The translations under genes were made by a program, and so were the position numbers. A stretch of 8,795 bases of DNA. Origin: Victivallales bacterium (GTDB lineage: Bacteria > Verrucomicrobiota > Lentisphaeria > Oligosphaerales > Lenti-02). This document shows positions 1-6,730 of this stretch, in pieces. Each line of letters begins with the position of its first letter. Within the stretch, counting starts at the first letter, position 1. A model generated the notes under the pieces. It did not search any database and was not told the DNA's origin. It saw only the letters and a list, made by a program, of their open reading frames with translations. The DNA is taken from contig JABGQJ010000298.1 in NCBI GenBank assembly GCA_018648945.1, forward strand, positions 1 to 8,795, given 5' to 3'.

Positions 1-2472
1 ACCGTTGCGGAGGCCCAGACCATGTTGCGCACCCCCGGAACCTTCTATGTCTCGACCAAGGGAAGCGATGCGTGGAGTGGCATGCTCCCGGAACCGACGG
101 CGGACGGCACGGACGGCCCCTTTGCCTCCGCCGAGCAGGCCCATCTGGCCTTGCGGGCCATGGATCGGTCGCTCAAGCGGCAGGTCGTGTTCCGGGCCGG
201 GACCTACTACCTGGACGCCCCATTGGTTCTGACCGCCGAGGATTCGGGGAGCAAGGGAAACCCCGTCGTCTATACTGCGGCCAAGGAGGAGAAGGTGATC
301 CTGAGCGGGGGGCGCCCCATCACCGGTTGGCGCAAGACCAAGGGCGGTCTCTGGAGCGCCCCGGTGCCCGAGGCCAAGGCCGGGGCCTGGGACTTTCGTC
401 AGTTGCGTGTCGGCGACGAGCGCCAGCGCCTCGCCCGCCACCCCAACTTCGACCCGAAGAACCCCACCAAGGGCGGTTGGCTCTTCGCTCGCTCCCAGAG
501 CGACGACAGTTCCTGGTTCACCACCATGTCCAACATCCACACCCCCGGTGACTTCATTCGTTGGGAGGTGGCCGTGCCTGCCGCTGGCAGCTACGGCCTG
601 TGGTTCTACTACGGTCAACTGATGAAACCCCACGGGCGCGACAACAACGACGACAAGATGACCATCCGAGTCGATGACGGCGAGGAGGTCTGGCTGAAGA
701 ACCTGCCCGATACCGCTGGCTGGAGCAAGCACCAGTGGAAGCGCTGCGCCACGCTCGAACTGACTCCGGGGAAGCACTCCCTGACCTGGACCAACCGCAA
801 GGGCGGCGGCATCGACATGAACGCCCTCGCGCTCTGCTCCGATCCCGGCTGGCAGCCAGTGGACACCGATCCCCCGGCCATTGCCAAGGGTACTCATCTG
901 TTGGTCGTACAGGCCCAGAAATACGCTGAGGCCAAGGGGCGCGAGATGCGGGTCAGCCAAGGCAGCGGCTATGCGGCCCGCAAGGACATTCTGCCCTTTG
1001 GCAAGGGCGACGTTCCCGAGTGGGATCTGACGGGTGCCCAAGTCCAGCTCTTCCCCGCCTGGGGCTGGGTCGGGGGCAAGGTCCAGATTGGCGGCGTGGA
1101 CCGGGAGAAGGGCGTCCTCAAGCTCACCGGGGGGAATGCCCAGCAGGAGATCCGCCTTGGCAATCGCTACTATCTAGAGAACGTCCGCGAAGCCCTGGAC
1201 GAGCCGGGCGAGTTCTTCCTGGACAAACAGGGCGGCGAGCTGTTGTACCGGCCCCATAGCAGGGACTTTGCCGACCGTGAAGTGGTGGCCCCCAAGCTGG
1301 ATCGCCTCGTCCATTTCCAGGGCAGCGACACGGCCTGGCCGGAGCACATCCGCTTTGAGAACCTGGAGTTCCGTGACGCCGTCTATTCGTTGGCCGTCGG
1401 CAGTCTCTACTGCCCCGACGACGCGGCGATCTGGGTCGATCAGGCCCGCCATATCGATGTCGACAGCTGCACCTTCACCTTGCTCGGCGGCTACGCGGTC
1501 AAGTTCATCAACCGCAGCCGCGACTGCACGGTAACCCGCTGCCATATGTACGACCTCGGCCAAGGCGGCGTGATTGCCCGTGGCGACGATGTCACCGAGC
1601 CCGAGAACTGCGTCGTGGCTGGCTGCCACATGCACGACCTGGGGCTGATCTATCAGCACGTGGCGGGGGTCTACGTCACGACCGGCAACAGCTTCCGCGT
1701 GTCCCACTGCGATATCCACGACGTGCCCCGCTATGCCATCAGCTTCAAGTCCTACGGGCCCAAGGGCAACTCCCACGGTTGCATCGCGGAATACAACGAC
1801 ATTCGCCGCACCAATCTGGAGACCAACGACACCGGTGCCATCGAGACCCTCGGTCGCGACCGCAAGCCCACCGGCAACATCATTCGCTACAACCTGATCC
1901 TCGATACCATCGGCATGAAGCACACGCCCGACGGCAAGATCCTCTCCCCCTACTACACCTGGGGGATCTACTTGGACGACTACTCCAGCGGCACCCTCAT
2001 CCATGGCAACATCGTGGCCCGGAACTTCCGGGGCGGCTACCACAATCACCTGGGCTTCGACAACATCGTGGAGAACAACATCTTCGTTGACGGGCACGCC
2101 CAGCAGGCCGAATGGAACGGGCGGGGCGACATGCGCCGCAACACCTTCACCAACAACATCGTGACCTACCGCAACCCGGAGGCCGTCTACATCCGCTCCG
2201 GTGGCTGGAATCCTGCGGTGCTCAAGGAATGCGACCGCAATGTGATCTGGTGGAGTGGCGGCGAACTGGCGGAAGCCAAGGGAGCGGTTCCCGCAGGCAC
2301 GTGGGAGAAGTGGCTCGAGTTGGGCTTCGACGAGAACTCTGTGCTCGGCGACCCTCAGTTCGTCGATGCCGCCAAGGATGACTACCGCCTCAAGCCCACC
2401 TCGCCCGCCTGGGGGATTGGGTTCAAACGTATTCCGGTGGAGAAGATCGGCATCAAGGGCTATCGCCACTGA
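1..2472 (+). CDS. Secreted right-handed beta-helix carbohydrate-active protein (GH141-like candidate), 5' partial
   Basis: Probably an extracellular polysaccharide-acting enzyme. The frame is open to the left edge (codons read TVAEAQT before the first ATG at 22), which looks like the end of a signal peptide, so the true start is probably outside the window. Residues below count from that ATG. The mature N-terminus FYVSTKGSDAWSG (8-20) and the following FRAGTYYL segment are typical of large beta-helix hydrolases. Residues about 172-275 form an inserted beta-sandwich resembling a CBM6/35-like module (AAGSYGLWFYYG, then LTPGKHSLTW). From about 450 on, repeated short strands (FENLEF, VTRCHMYDLG, VSHCDIHDV, IRYNLILDT, IHGNIVARN, VENNIFVDG) mark the parallel beta-helix. 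Conserved-looking acidic motifs are NDTGAIE (D603) and GIYLDDYSSG (D652, D653), candidate catalytic residues. The C-terminus has GDPQFVDAAKDDYRL and SPAWGIG, usual in this group. GH141 includes fucosidase and xylanase activities; substrate here is unknown. It converges with the neighbouring glycoside hydrolase gene. Confidence 0.87.
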   Translation, partial: TVAEAQTMLRTPGTFYVSTKGSDAWSGMLPEPTADGTDGPFASAEQAHLALRAMDRSLKRQVVFRAGTYYLDAPLVLTAEDSGSKGNPVVYTAAKEEKVILSGGRPITGWRKTKGGLWSAPVPEAKAGAWDFRQLRVGDERQRLARHPNFDPKNPTKGGWLFARSQSDDSSWFTTMSNIHTPGDFIRWEVAVPAAGSYGLWFYYGQLMKPHGRDNNDDKMTIRVDDGEEVWLKNLPDTAGWSKHQWKRCATLELTPGKHSLTWTNRKGGGIDMNALALCSDPGWQPVDTDPPAIAKGTHLLVVQAQKYAEAKGREMRVSQGSGYAARKDILPFGKGDVPEWDLTGAQVQLFPAWGWVGGKVQIGGVDREKGVLKLTGGNAQQEIRLGNRYYLENVREALDEPGEFFLDKQGGELLYRPHSRDFADREVVAPKLDRLVHFQGSDTAWPEHIRFENLEFRDAVYSLAVGSLYCPDDAAIWVDQARHIDVDSCTFTLLGGYAVKFINRSRDCTVTRCHMYDLGQGGVIARGDDVTEPENCVVAGCHMHDLGLIYQHVAGVYVTTGNSFRVSHCDIHDVPRYAISFKSYGPKGNSHGCIAEYNDIRRTNLETNDTGAIETLGRDRKPTGNIIRYNLILDTIGMKHTPDGKILSPYYTWGIYLDDYSSGTLIHGNIVARNFRGGYHNHLGFDNIVENNIFVDGHAQQAEWNGRGDMRRNTFTNNIVTYRNPEAVYIRSGGWNPAVLKECDRNVIWWSGGELAEAKGAVPAGTWEKWLELGFDENSVLGDPQFVDAAKDDYRLKPTSPAWGIGFKRIPVEKIGIKGYRH

Positions 2473-2482
2473 CCGAGGGGAA

Positions 2483-2496
2483 CGCTAGCACTAGCG
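2483..2496. repeat. Small palindrome between convergent genes
   Basis: CGCTAG and CTAGCG arms of 6 bases are separated by CA. The palindrome sits in the 18-base gap between the convergent beta-helix and glycoside hydrolase genes, and includes the TAG stop of the minus-strand gene (2491-2493). On the minus strand the pairing extends to AA(G)CGCTAG/CTAGCGTT with one bulged G. It could act as a weak bidirectional terminator, but there is no clear T-run on either side, so the function is only a guess. Confidence 0.4.
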
Positions 2497-5442
2497 CTTG
2501 CGGATCTTGGCGGCGACGTCCCGCTTTACTGGCGGAATGGCCAGGGGGAGCGTGCCGTCTTTGGCCTGGACGGTGGTTGTGGTCACCTTGCCGCTCCAGG
2601 GATCGGTCCACTCGACCTCGTAGCTTCCCGGCGCGAAATCCGCCAGCAGACAGGTGACGCCCTTGGCCTCATCCCATTTCTTGCCAGCCCGCATGCTGTA
2701 GGCGGTACTAGAACGATGCCGCGCCCAGACCCAGGCAGAGGCGTCGGTGCGCCGACCGGTGACGACCACAGAGGGTGCCCGGAAGTAGTTGCGTAGGGAG
2801 ACGCGGATCTCCAGCCGGTCCTTGCCGGTGGCCGCCAGCTTCACCTCGTGCTTGCCGGGAGCGAGGGGGATTGCCACGGTCTCGCCGTAGGCGGTCCGCC
2901 AGTTGTCGTATTGCTCGATGTGGGTGGAGGTCTTGCCGAAGTCCTTGCCGGCGGGGAAGTCCTTGGTCAATGTCTCGCCACCATCCACGGTCAACAGTAG
3001 CTTGTTGGTCTCATCGCCGACCGAGGTGGCTACGGACACCTCGAGCACGGCATCCTGACTGCAGTCAAGCACCAGCGTGGGAGATGTCTTGCGGTCCTCG
3101 CGCGTGTGGAGCATGGACTGGAACCACTCGGGATCGCTGACCTTCCCGGTCTGCGAATCGACTACAAAACGGTCGATCTTGGCCTTGCTGCATGGGTTCG
3201 CCGGGACTCCGGTCACGACGCCATCCGCCAACGGCGGCGGCGTGGTGTAGCGGAAGCCGGCGACCTCGGCGGCGCGCATCTTGGGATCGTTGAATGGCAT
3301 GTCGGCGGTCCACTTGGCGAGGACGGTGTAGCGCCCGTAGAGCTTCTGCTTCTCGATGTAGCCGCTGACGAACCAGAAGGCACCGGGTGCCGAACCGGCC
3401 ATGACCGGTGCCCAGAGACCGTTGTGCATGTGCACGCCATCCGGATCATAGGGGTAGCGGCCCTGTGAACGGTCCTCGTGGATGATGCCGTATTCGCCGA
3501 AGAAGAAGGGCTTCTTCCAGAGGCGTTGCGACGTGCGGGCGATGTGGTCCATGTAGACGGGTAGCTCGGTGCCCCGGTAGGAGTGGACCTGCACGATATC
3601 GGTCTCGGGCAGCTCCCACATGGGGCCCTGCCTCTCCAGGTCCTTGCCCATGATGGAGTTGCTGATGGGGTGCCGCCAGGGGTCGATGGTGCGCAGGTAC
3701 TTGCCCATCTCATCATGCCAGGCGACCATTTCCTTGGCGACCTTCTGGTCGTAGACGACCTCGTTCCAGAACTCCCAGCACATCAGGCTCGGGGACGCGC
3801 CCCAGCGGGCGACGCTGTAGCGCAACTTCATGCGCACCCACTTCTTGACGGTTGGGTTGGTCCAGAAGCCGGCACGGTCTTCGCAGGGGCCGCCGTTGTC
3901 CTTGAGGAAGAAGGCATAGGGGCGGCGCCAGACGGTGGGGCCGTCCTTGCGTACAGAGCCGTTGACCATGCCGTTGGCGTTGTAGAGGCAGAGCATGACC
4001 TGCATCTGCCGCTGCTCGCATTCTGCCATGAGCTGGTCGATCTCGTCGCAGACGCGCTGATTGTAGAGGCCGGGCCCAAGGTGTCCCAGGGCACTGTCTG
4101 GGCGCCCCTCGATGGCCAGCCACCAGGAGTCCATGCGCAGACGGATGAAGGTCCCGCCTGCCTCCCCCAGGTGTTGCACCTGGTTCCTGAGCGTTGCCAG
4201 TCGCTCCTCGGGATAGGGCGCGCCCAAGCGAGCGAAGGAGAACACATTGATGCCGATGGGCAGATACGGGGTGCCGTCGTCGTACTCATAGGCATAGGGC
4301 TGTGCCTTGCTCACCCGCACGAGCCCCCGGAACGGGGCTGCTGCGCAGATGAAGCTGGCGGGAGGCGATTGCTTGCTGCCAGAGCGATCGCGCACCGTCA
4401 GGCGGCAACGGTACGTTCCCGTCGCCAGTGGCAGGTAGCGCACGCGCCAGACGGGCTTGCCCAAGCCCATGAACGTGCCGTCGGCATCGCGCTTAGCCGG
4501 GACGTCGAGATAGCCTGGTACGCGGTCGATCTTGCCGTCGGGACGGGTGAACTCGGCATCGAGGGCGATGTCGTCGGGATCATAGGGATTGTCGAAGGTG
4601 GCGGTCATGGGCACGGTCAACTCGAAGCGCTGGCCACGCTTGACGGTGGTCGCCGAGGCCTTGGCTTGCCCGAGGGTCAACGCCTGCTGCGAACGGATGC
4701 CCTGCGCCTTCAGCGCCTCCTGGCGCCTGGCCTCCTGCCTCTTCGCCCGTTGGGCACGAACGGCAATGATGGGCGCGGCCGCACACGGCGAGAGGCGCAA
4801 CTCAACCGACGCCGTGGCTTTGCCGCCCTTCGCGGCGGGGGCTTCGATCCGCAGCCGATAGCTCTTGTGCGCGCTGGTGCTCCAGTCGGTCATCTTCCAG
4901 ACCACATTCTCGCCGCCCAGCCGGAAGTCCAGCTTGATGCCCTTGCCGTAGATGCGGATGGCGCTGATCCCAGTCATTTCGCCGCAACCACCGGGGAGCA
5001 TTCCCATTCGAGTTTCCTTGCCCGTGTCATACTCGCACAGCGCCCCGTCGATGAGTTGGGCGGGGATGTCCACGAAGTAGTTGCAGGCAGTCGCGCCGGT
5101 ATCGGCTGGGTACTCCCAGGAGAGCGTCCAGGCGACCCCGTTCTCCAGAATACGCAGGTCGCGCTGGTACGAGAGCACCTTGGGAAGGGCCTCGCTTACT
5201 CGGGCCCCATCGTCCCGCCGGGTGACCTGCACGTTCCTCGAGCTTCCCAGGCTGTAGGCCACCTTCCAGGCGGGCTTCGAGCTGACGAGCTGGAGCTGGT
5301 CGTAGTTCAACACGACCGTCTTGCCCTGGGTCAGGACCACGCGCCCCGTGTCGTCCACGGTCGTAGTGAGCGGGCCGCGCTGCCACGTCTCCACAGCTTG
5401 GAGAGTGAGAGCGAGAGCGAAGAGAGAAAGGGCAGTACGCAT
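2491..5442 (-). CDS. Secreted multidomain clan GH-A glycoside hydrolase with DUF5060 domain
   Basis: A 983-residue exported enzyme likely to hydrolyse beta-linked polysaccharide. Residues 1-17 are a short signal peptide (MRTALSLFALALTLQA). Residues about 20-220 are beta-rich and not recognised. Residues 226-252 are a charged Arg/Lys/Glu/Ala/Gln-rich linker, probably helical. DUF5060 covers about 255-370 (TATFDNPYDPDD, then RVPGYLD). The GH5-like TIM barrel covers about 385-730, with the expected acid/base Glu561 in CWEFWNE and nucleophile Glu650 in PFFFGEYG. Residues about 765-880 look like a beta-sandwich. Residues about 890-983 (DASAWVWARH, FAPGSYEVEWTDPWSGKV) resemble the C-terminal Ig-like domain often found after such barrels. 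I chose the ATG at 5442 because AGGGA lies 6 bases upstream; a TTG at 5448 would leave almost no spacing. The gene starts 9 bases after the flavoenzyme stop, so it is probably co-transcribed and translationally coupled. Both catalytic glutamates are present and the frame is intact. The exact GH family and substrate cannot be told by eye. Confidence 0.88.
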   Translation of the reverse strand: MRTALSLFALALTLQAVETWQRGPLTTTVDDTGRVVLTQGKTVVLNYDQLQLVSSKPAWKVAYSLGSSRNVQVTRRDDGARVSEALPKVLSYQRDLRILENGVAWTLSWEYPADTGATACNYFVDIPAQLIDGALCEYDTGKETRMGMLPGGCGEMTGISAIRIYGKGIKLDFRLGGENVVWKMTDWSTSAHKSYRLRIEAPAAKGGKATASVELRLSPCAAAPIIAVRAQRAKRQEARRQEALKAQGIRSQQALTLGQAKASATTVKRGQRFELTVPMTATFDNPYDPDDIALDAEFTRPDGKIDRVPGYLDVPAKRDADGTFMGLGKPVWRVRYLPLATGTYRCRLTVRDRSGSKQSPPASFICAAAPFRGLVRVSKAQPYAYEYDDGTPYLPIGINVFSFARLGAPYPEERLATLRNQVQHLGEAGGTFIRLRMDSWWLAIEGRPDSALGHLGPGLYNQRVCDEIDQLMAECEQRQMQVMLCLYNANGMVNGSVRKDGPTVWRRPYAFFLKDNGGPCEDRAGFWTNPTVKKWVRMKLRYSVARWGASPSLMCWEFWNEVVYDQKVAKEMVAWHDEMGKYLRTIDPWRHPISNSIMGKDLERQGPMWELPETDIVQVHSYRGTELPVYMDHIARTSQRLWKKPFFFGEYGIIHEDRSQGRYPYDPDGVHMHNGLWAPVMAGSAPGAFWFVSGYIEKQKLYGRYTVLAKWTADMPFNDPKMRAAEVAGFRYTTPPPLADGVVTGVPANPCSKAKIDRFVVDSQTGKVSDPEWFQSMLHTREDRKTSPTLVLDCSQDAVLEVSVATSVGDETNKLLLTVDGGETLTKDFPAGKDFGKTSTHIEQYDNWRTAYGETVAIPLAPGKHEVKLAATGKDRLEIRVSLRNYFRAPSVVVTGRRTDASAWVWARHRSSTAYSMRAGKKWDEAKGVTCLLADFAPGSYEVEWTDPWSGKVTTTTVQAKDGTLPLAIPPVKRDVAAKIRKR

Positions 5443-5448
5443 GGGCAA

Positions 5449-5453
5449 TCCCT
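5449..5453 (-). promoter_or_regulatory. Ribosome binding site of the glycoside hydrolase gene, overlapping upstream stop
   Basis: AGGGA on the minus strand, 6 bases before the ATG at 5442, overlaps the TAG stop (5452-5454) of the flavoenzyme gene as TAGGGA. This decides the ATG over the in-frame TTG at 5448 and suggests that ribosomes ending on the flavoenzyme re-initiate on the hydrolase. Confidence 0.7.
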
Positions 5454-6537
5454 ATTGGTCCAAGCCGCAATAGTTGCAGCGTTCGGGGCTTTGCTTGCAG
5501 CCGCCGCAGGAAACGCAGGTGGCGCGGGCGTTCGGGTCTTCCTGCCACCTTTTGGGCAGATCTGGTTCGCGAATGAAGGGACGGCAGAGGCCGATCCCAT
5601 CGCAGACACCTTCGCTCAGAAGCGCCTCGGCGGTGGCGCGGGTGCGAATGCCACCAGTGAGGATCAGCGGGCAGCTCACTCGCTGCCGGATCTCGCGGCA
5701 TTCGGCCGCGAAGAAGACGGTCTCGCCCGATTCGCGCAGGGCCTTGGCCTGGAAGGCGACTGGGATGGTCTCGGCGATGCCGCCGCTGAGTTCGATGGCG
5801 GCGATGCCCAGCCCATCCAGCATCTCGCAGATGGCGACCGCATCCGCCGTGGTCAGGCCTTCGGGATGGAAGTCGGCTACGTTCTGCTTGACCATGATGG
5901 GGTACTCTGAGCCCACCGCCTGGCGCATGGCGAGGAACACCTCCCGCAGGAAGGTGCGGCGCTTCTCGGCCGTGCCACCCCAACGGTCTGTCCGCCGATT
6001 GGTCAGGGGGCTGTGGAAGGAACTGACCAGATAGCCGTGCGCCGAGTGGATCTGGACCGCATCGAAGCCGGCGGCCTTGGCCCGACCTGCCGCCGTGCCG
6101 AAGTCGGCGACGATCTGCCAGATCTCGTCTTCTGACAGCTCTTCTGGAGCGGGCTTGTCCGGATTGACCTGTATAGCAGAAGGACAGACGGGGCGGATCC
6201 CCTCATGGGTGAGACTGACCTGTCGCCCGCCGTGGTTGAGTTGGCAGGCGATGGGGGTGCCCTGCGCGTGGCAGGCAGCGACCATCGCAGCGAACGCTGG
6301 CACGAAGGCGTCGTCGTAGAGCGCGGCCATGGTCCGGGAACAGCGTCCCTCGCGGGTAACCGCCACATGCCCGGAGATGATCAGGCCCACGCCACCCGCC
6401 GCCAACTGCCCGTAGAATTGGGCCATCGCCGGGGTGGGGCAGCCCAGGTCGGGAATGGCTGCGCCTTCGCCGGTGGCGGAACGGGCCAAGCGGTTTGCCA
6501 TCTGGATGCCGTCGATTTGCCAGGGAGAGAAGAGCAT
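5452..6537 (-). CDS. Old Yellow Enzyme-family NADH:flavin oxidoreductase (FMN TIM barrel) with C-terminal Cys cluster
   Basis: A 361-residue cytoplasmic flavoprotein expected to transfer hydride from NAD(P)H through FMN to an activated C=C or similar acceptor. The single TIM barrel shows family motifs: NRLARSAT (15-22), QLNHGGRQ (99-106), the substrate-binding pair His164/His167 in HSAHGYL with Tyr169, FHSPLTNRRTDRWGG (174-188), and the C-terminal FMN-phosphate region TGGIRTR (294-300) with GIGLCRPFI (314-322). It ends with CVSCGGCKQSPERCNYC: Cys341, 344, 347, 354, 357. In 2,4-dienoyl-CoA reductase and trimethylamine dehydrogenase relatives a similarly placed Cys motif binds a 4Fe-4S cluster, but here the second FAD/NAD domain is absent. 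No signal peptide is visible. AGGA lies 8 bases before the ATG. The next gene begins 9 bases downstream, linking this enzyme to a secreted glycoside hydrolase. The substrate is unknown; an unsaturated sugar-derived or aromatic compound would fit the context but is speculation. Confidence 0.93.
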   Translation of the reverse strand: MLFSPWQIDGIQMANRLARSATGEGAAIPDLGCPTPAMAQFYGQLAAGGVGLIISGHVAVTREGRCSRTMAALYDDAFVPAFAAMVAACHAQGTPIACQLNHGGRQVSLTHEGIRPVCPSAIQVNPDKPAPEELSEDEIWQIVADFGTAAGRAKAAGFDAVQIHSAHGYLVSSFHSPLTNRRTDRWGGTAEKRRTFLREVFLAMRQAVGSEYPIMVKQNVADFHPEGLTTADAVAICEMLDGLGIAAIELSGGIAETIPVAFQAKALRESGETVFFAAECREIRQRVSCPLILTGGIRTRATAEALLSEGVCDGIGLCRPFIREPDLPKRWQEDPNARATCVSCGGCKQSPERCNYCGLDQ

Positions 6538-6545
6538 GAGTCTGG

Positions 6546-6549
6546 TCCT
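6546..6549 (-). promoter_or_regulatory. Ribosome binding site of the flavoenzyme gene, touching an inverted-repeat arm
   Basis: AGGA on the minus strand, 8 bases before the ATG at 6537. Its first two bases (6548-6549) belong to the 6548-6561 arm of the inverted repeat, so formation of the long stem would partly hide this site. Confidence 0.6.
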
Positions 6550-6730
6550 AGCCTGGATTATTCGTGCGCTTCGTGGCGAGAATGCGTAGTGTGCTGTGGA
6601 TCAGTCCACTGTGTCAGGTTGCCGGGCGCAGGCGTGTTGGAACCCGTCAAGGTCGGCGTTCTGGCACAATGGGCTGAGATGCAGTGCAATCCGGATTCGC
6701 AGTAGATTTCGCCTGGATAATCCAGGCTAG
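6548..6730. repeat. 14-base perfect inverted repeat spanning the intergenic region
   Basis: CTAGCCTGGATTAT at 6548-6561 is the exact reverse complement of ATAATCCAGGCTAG at 6717-6730, with 155 bases between. The right arm contains the stop codon of the PilC-like gene (6727-6729); the left arm abuts the flavoenzyme ribosome binding site. The enclosed DNA has no open gene. It holds a 10-base palindrome AATCCGGATT (6688-6697), a GTGGA/TCCAC mini-hairpin near 6597-6610, and two TTCGTG copies (6561-6566, 6570-6575). I found no convincing -35/-10 pair for the flavoenzyme. It could be a long-range RNA stem, a binding-site pair, or the remains of a short inverted-repeat element; no clear target duplication is seen outside the arms, though CTAG at the arm ends is itself palindromic and could hide one. 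Confidence 0.65.
6711..6727 (-). terminator. Hairpin directly after the PilC-like gene, possible weak terminator
   Basis: GCCTGGA and TCCAGGC arms (7 base pairs) surround a 3-base loop, beginning at the last base of the minus-strand TAG stop. No U-run follows (the next bases are GAAATCT), so intrinsic termination would be inefficient. It may instead protect the 3' end, or compete with the long inverted repeat that uses one of the same arms. Confidence 0.4.

Noticed and set aside
1174..2469. 431-residue open frame antisense to the beta-helix gene
   Set aside because: The Val/Ala/Gly-rich translation without motifs mirrors the codon bias of the real gene on the other strand.
5400..5431. Purine-rich GAGAGTGAGAGCGAGAG stretch as a possible repeat array
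   Set aside because: It is the complement of the Leu/Ser/Ala codons of the hydrolase signal peptide and needs no other explanation.
5443..5448. TTG start for the glycoside hydrolase
   Set aside because: Only about one base would separate it from AGGGA; the ATG six bases on has normal spacing.
3583..5910. 775-residue open frame on the plus strand, opposite the hydrolase and flavoenzyme genes
   Set aside because: It lies antisense to two genes with clear domains. Its translation is low-complexity (Gly, Ala, Val, His, Leu-rich) with no recognisable motif, as expected from GC-rich codon bias.
6562..6716. tRNA-like or small RNA gene in the intergenic gap (GGGTTCCAA resembles a T-loop)
   Set aside because: No cloverleaf could be completed: I found no matching acceptor or anticodon stem around it.
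6538..6726. Sigma-70 promoter for the flavoenzyme (TTGACG on the minus strand near 6648)
   Set aside because: No acceptable -10 hexamer is found at 16-18 bases downstream.
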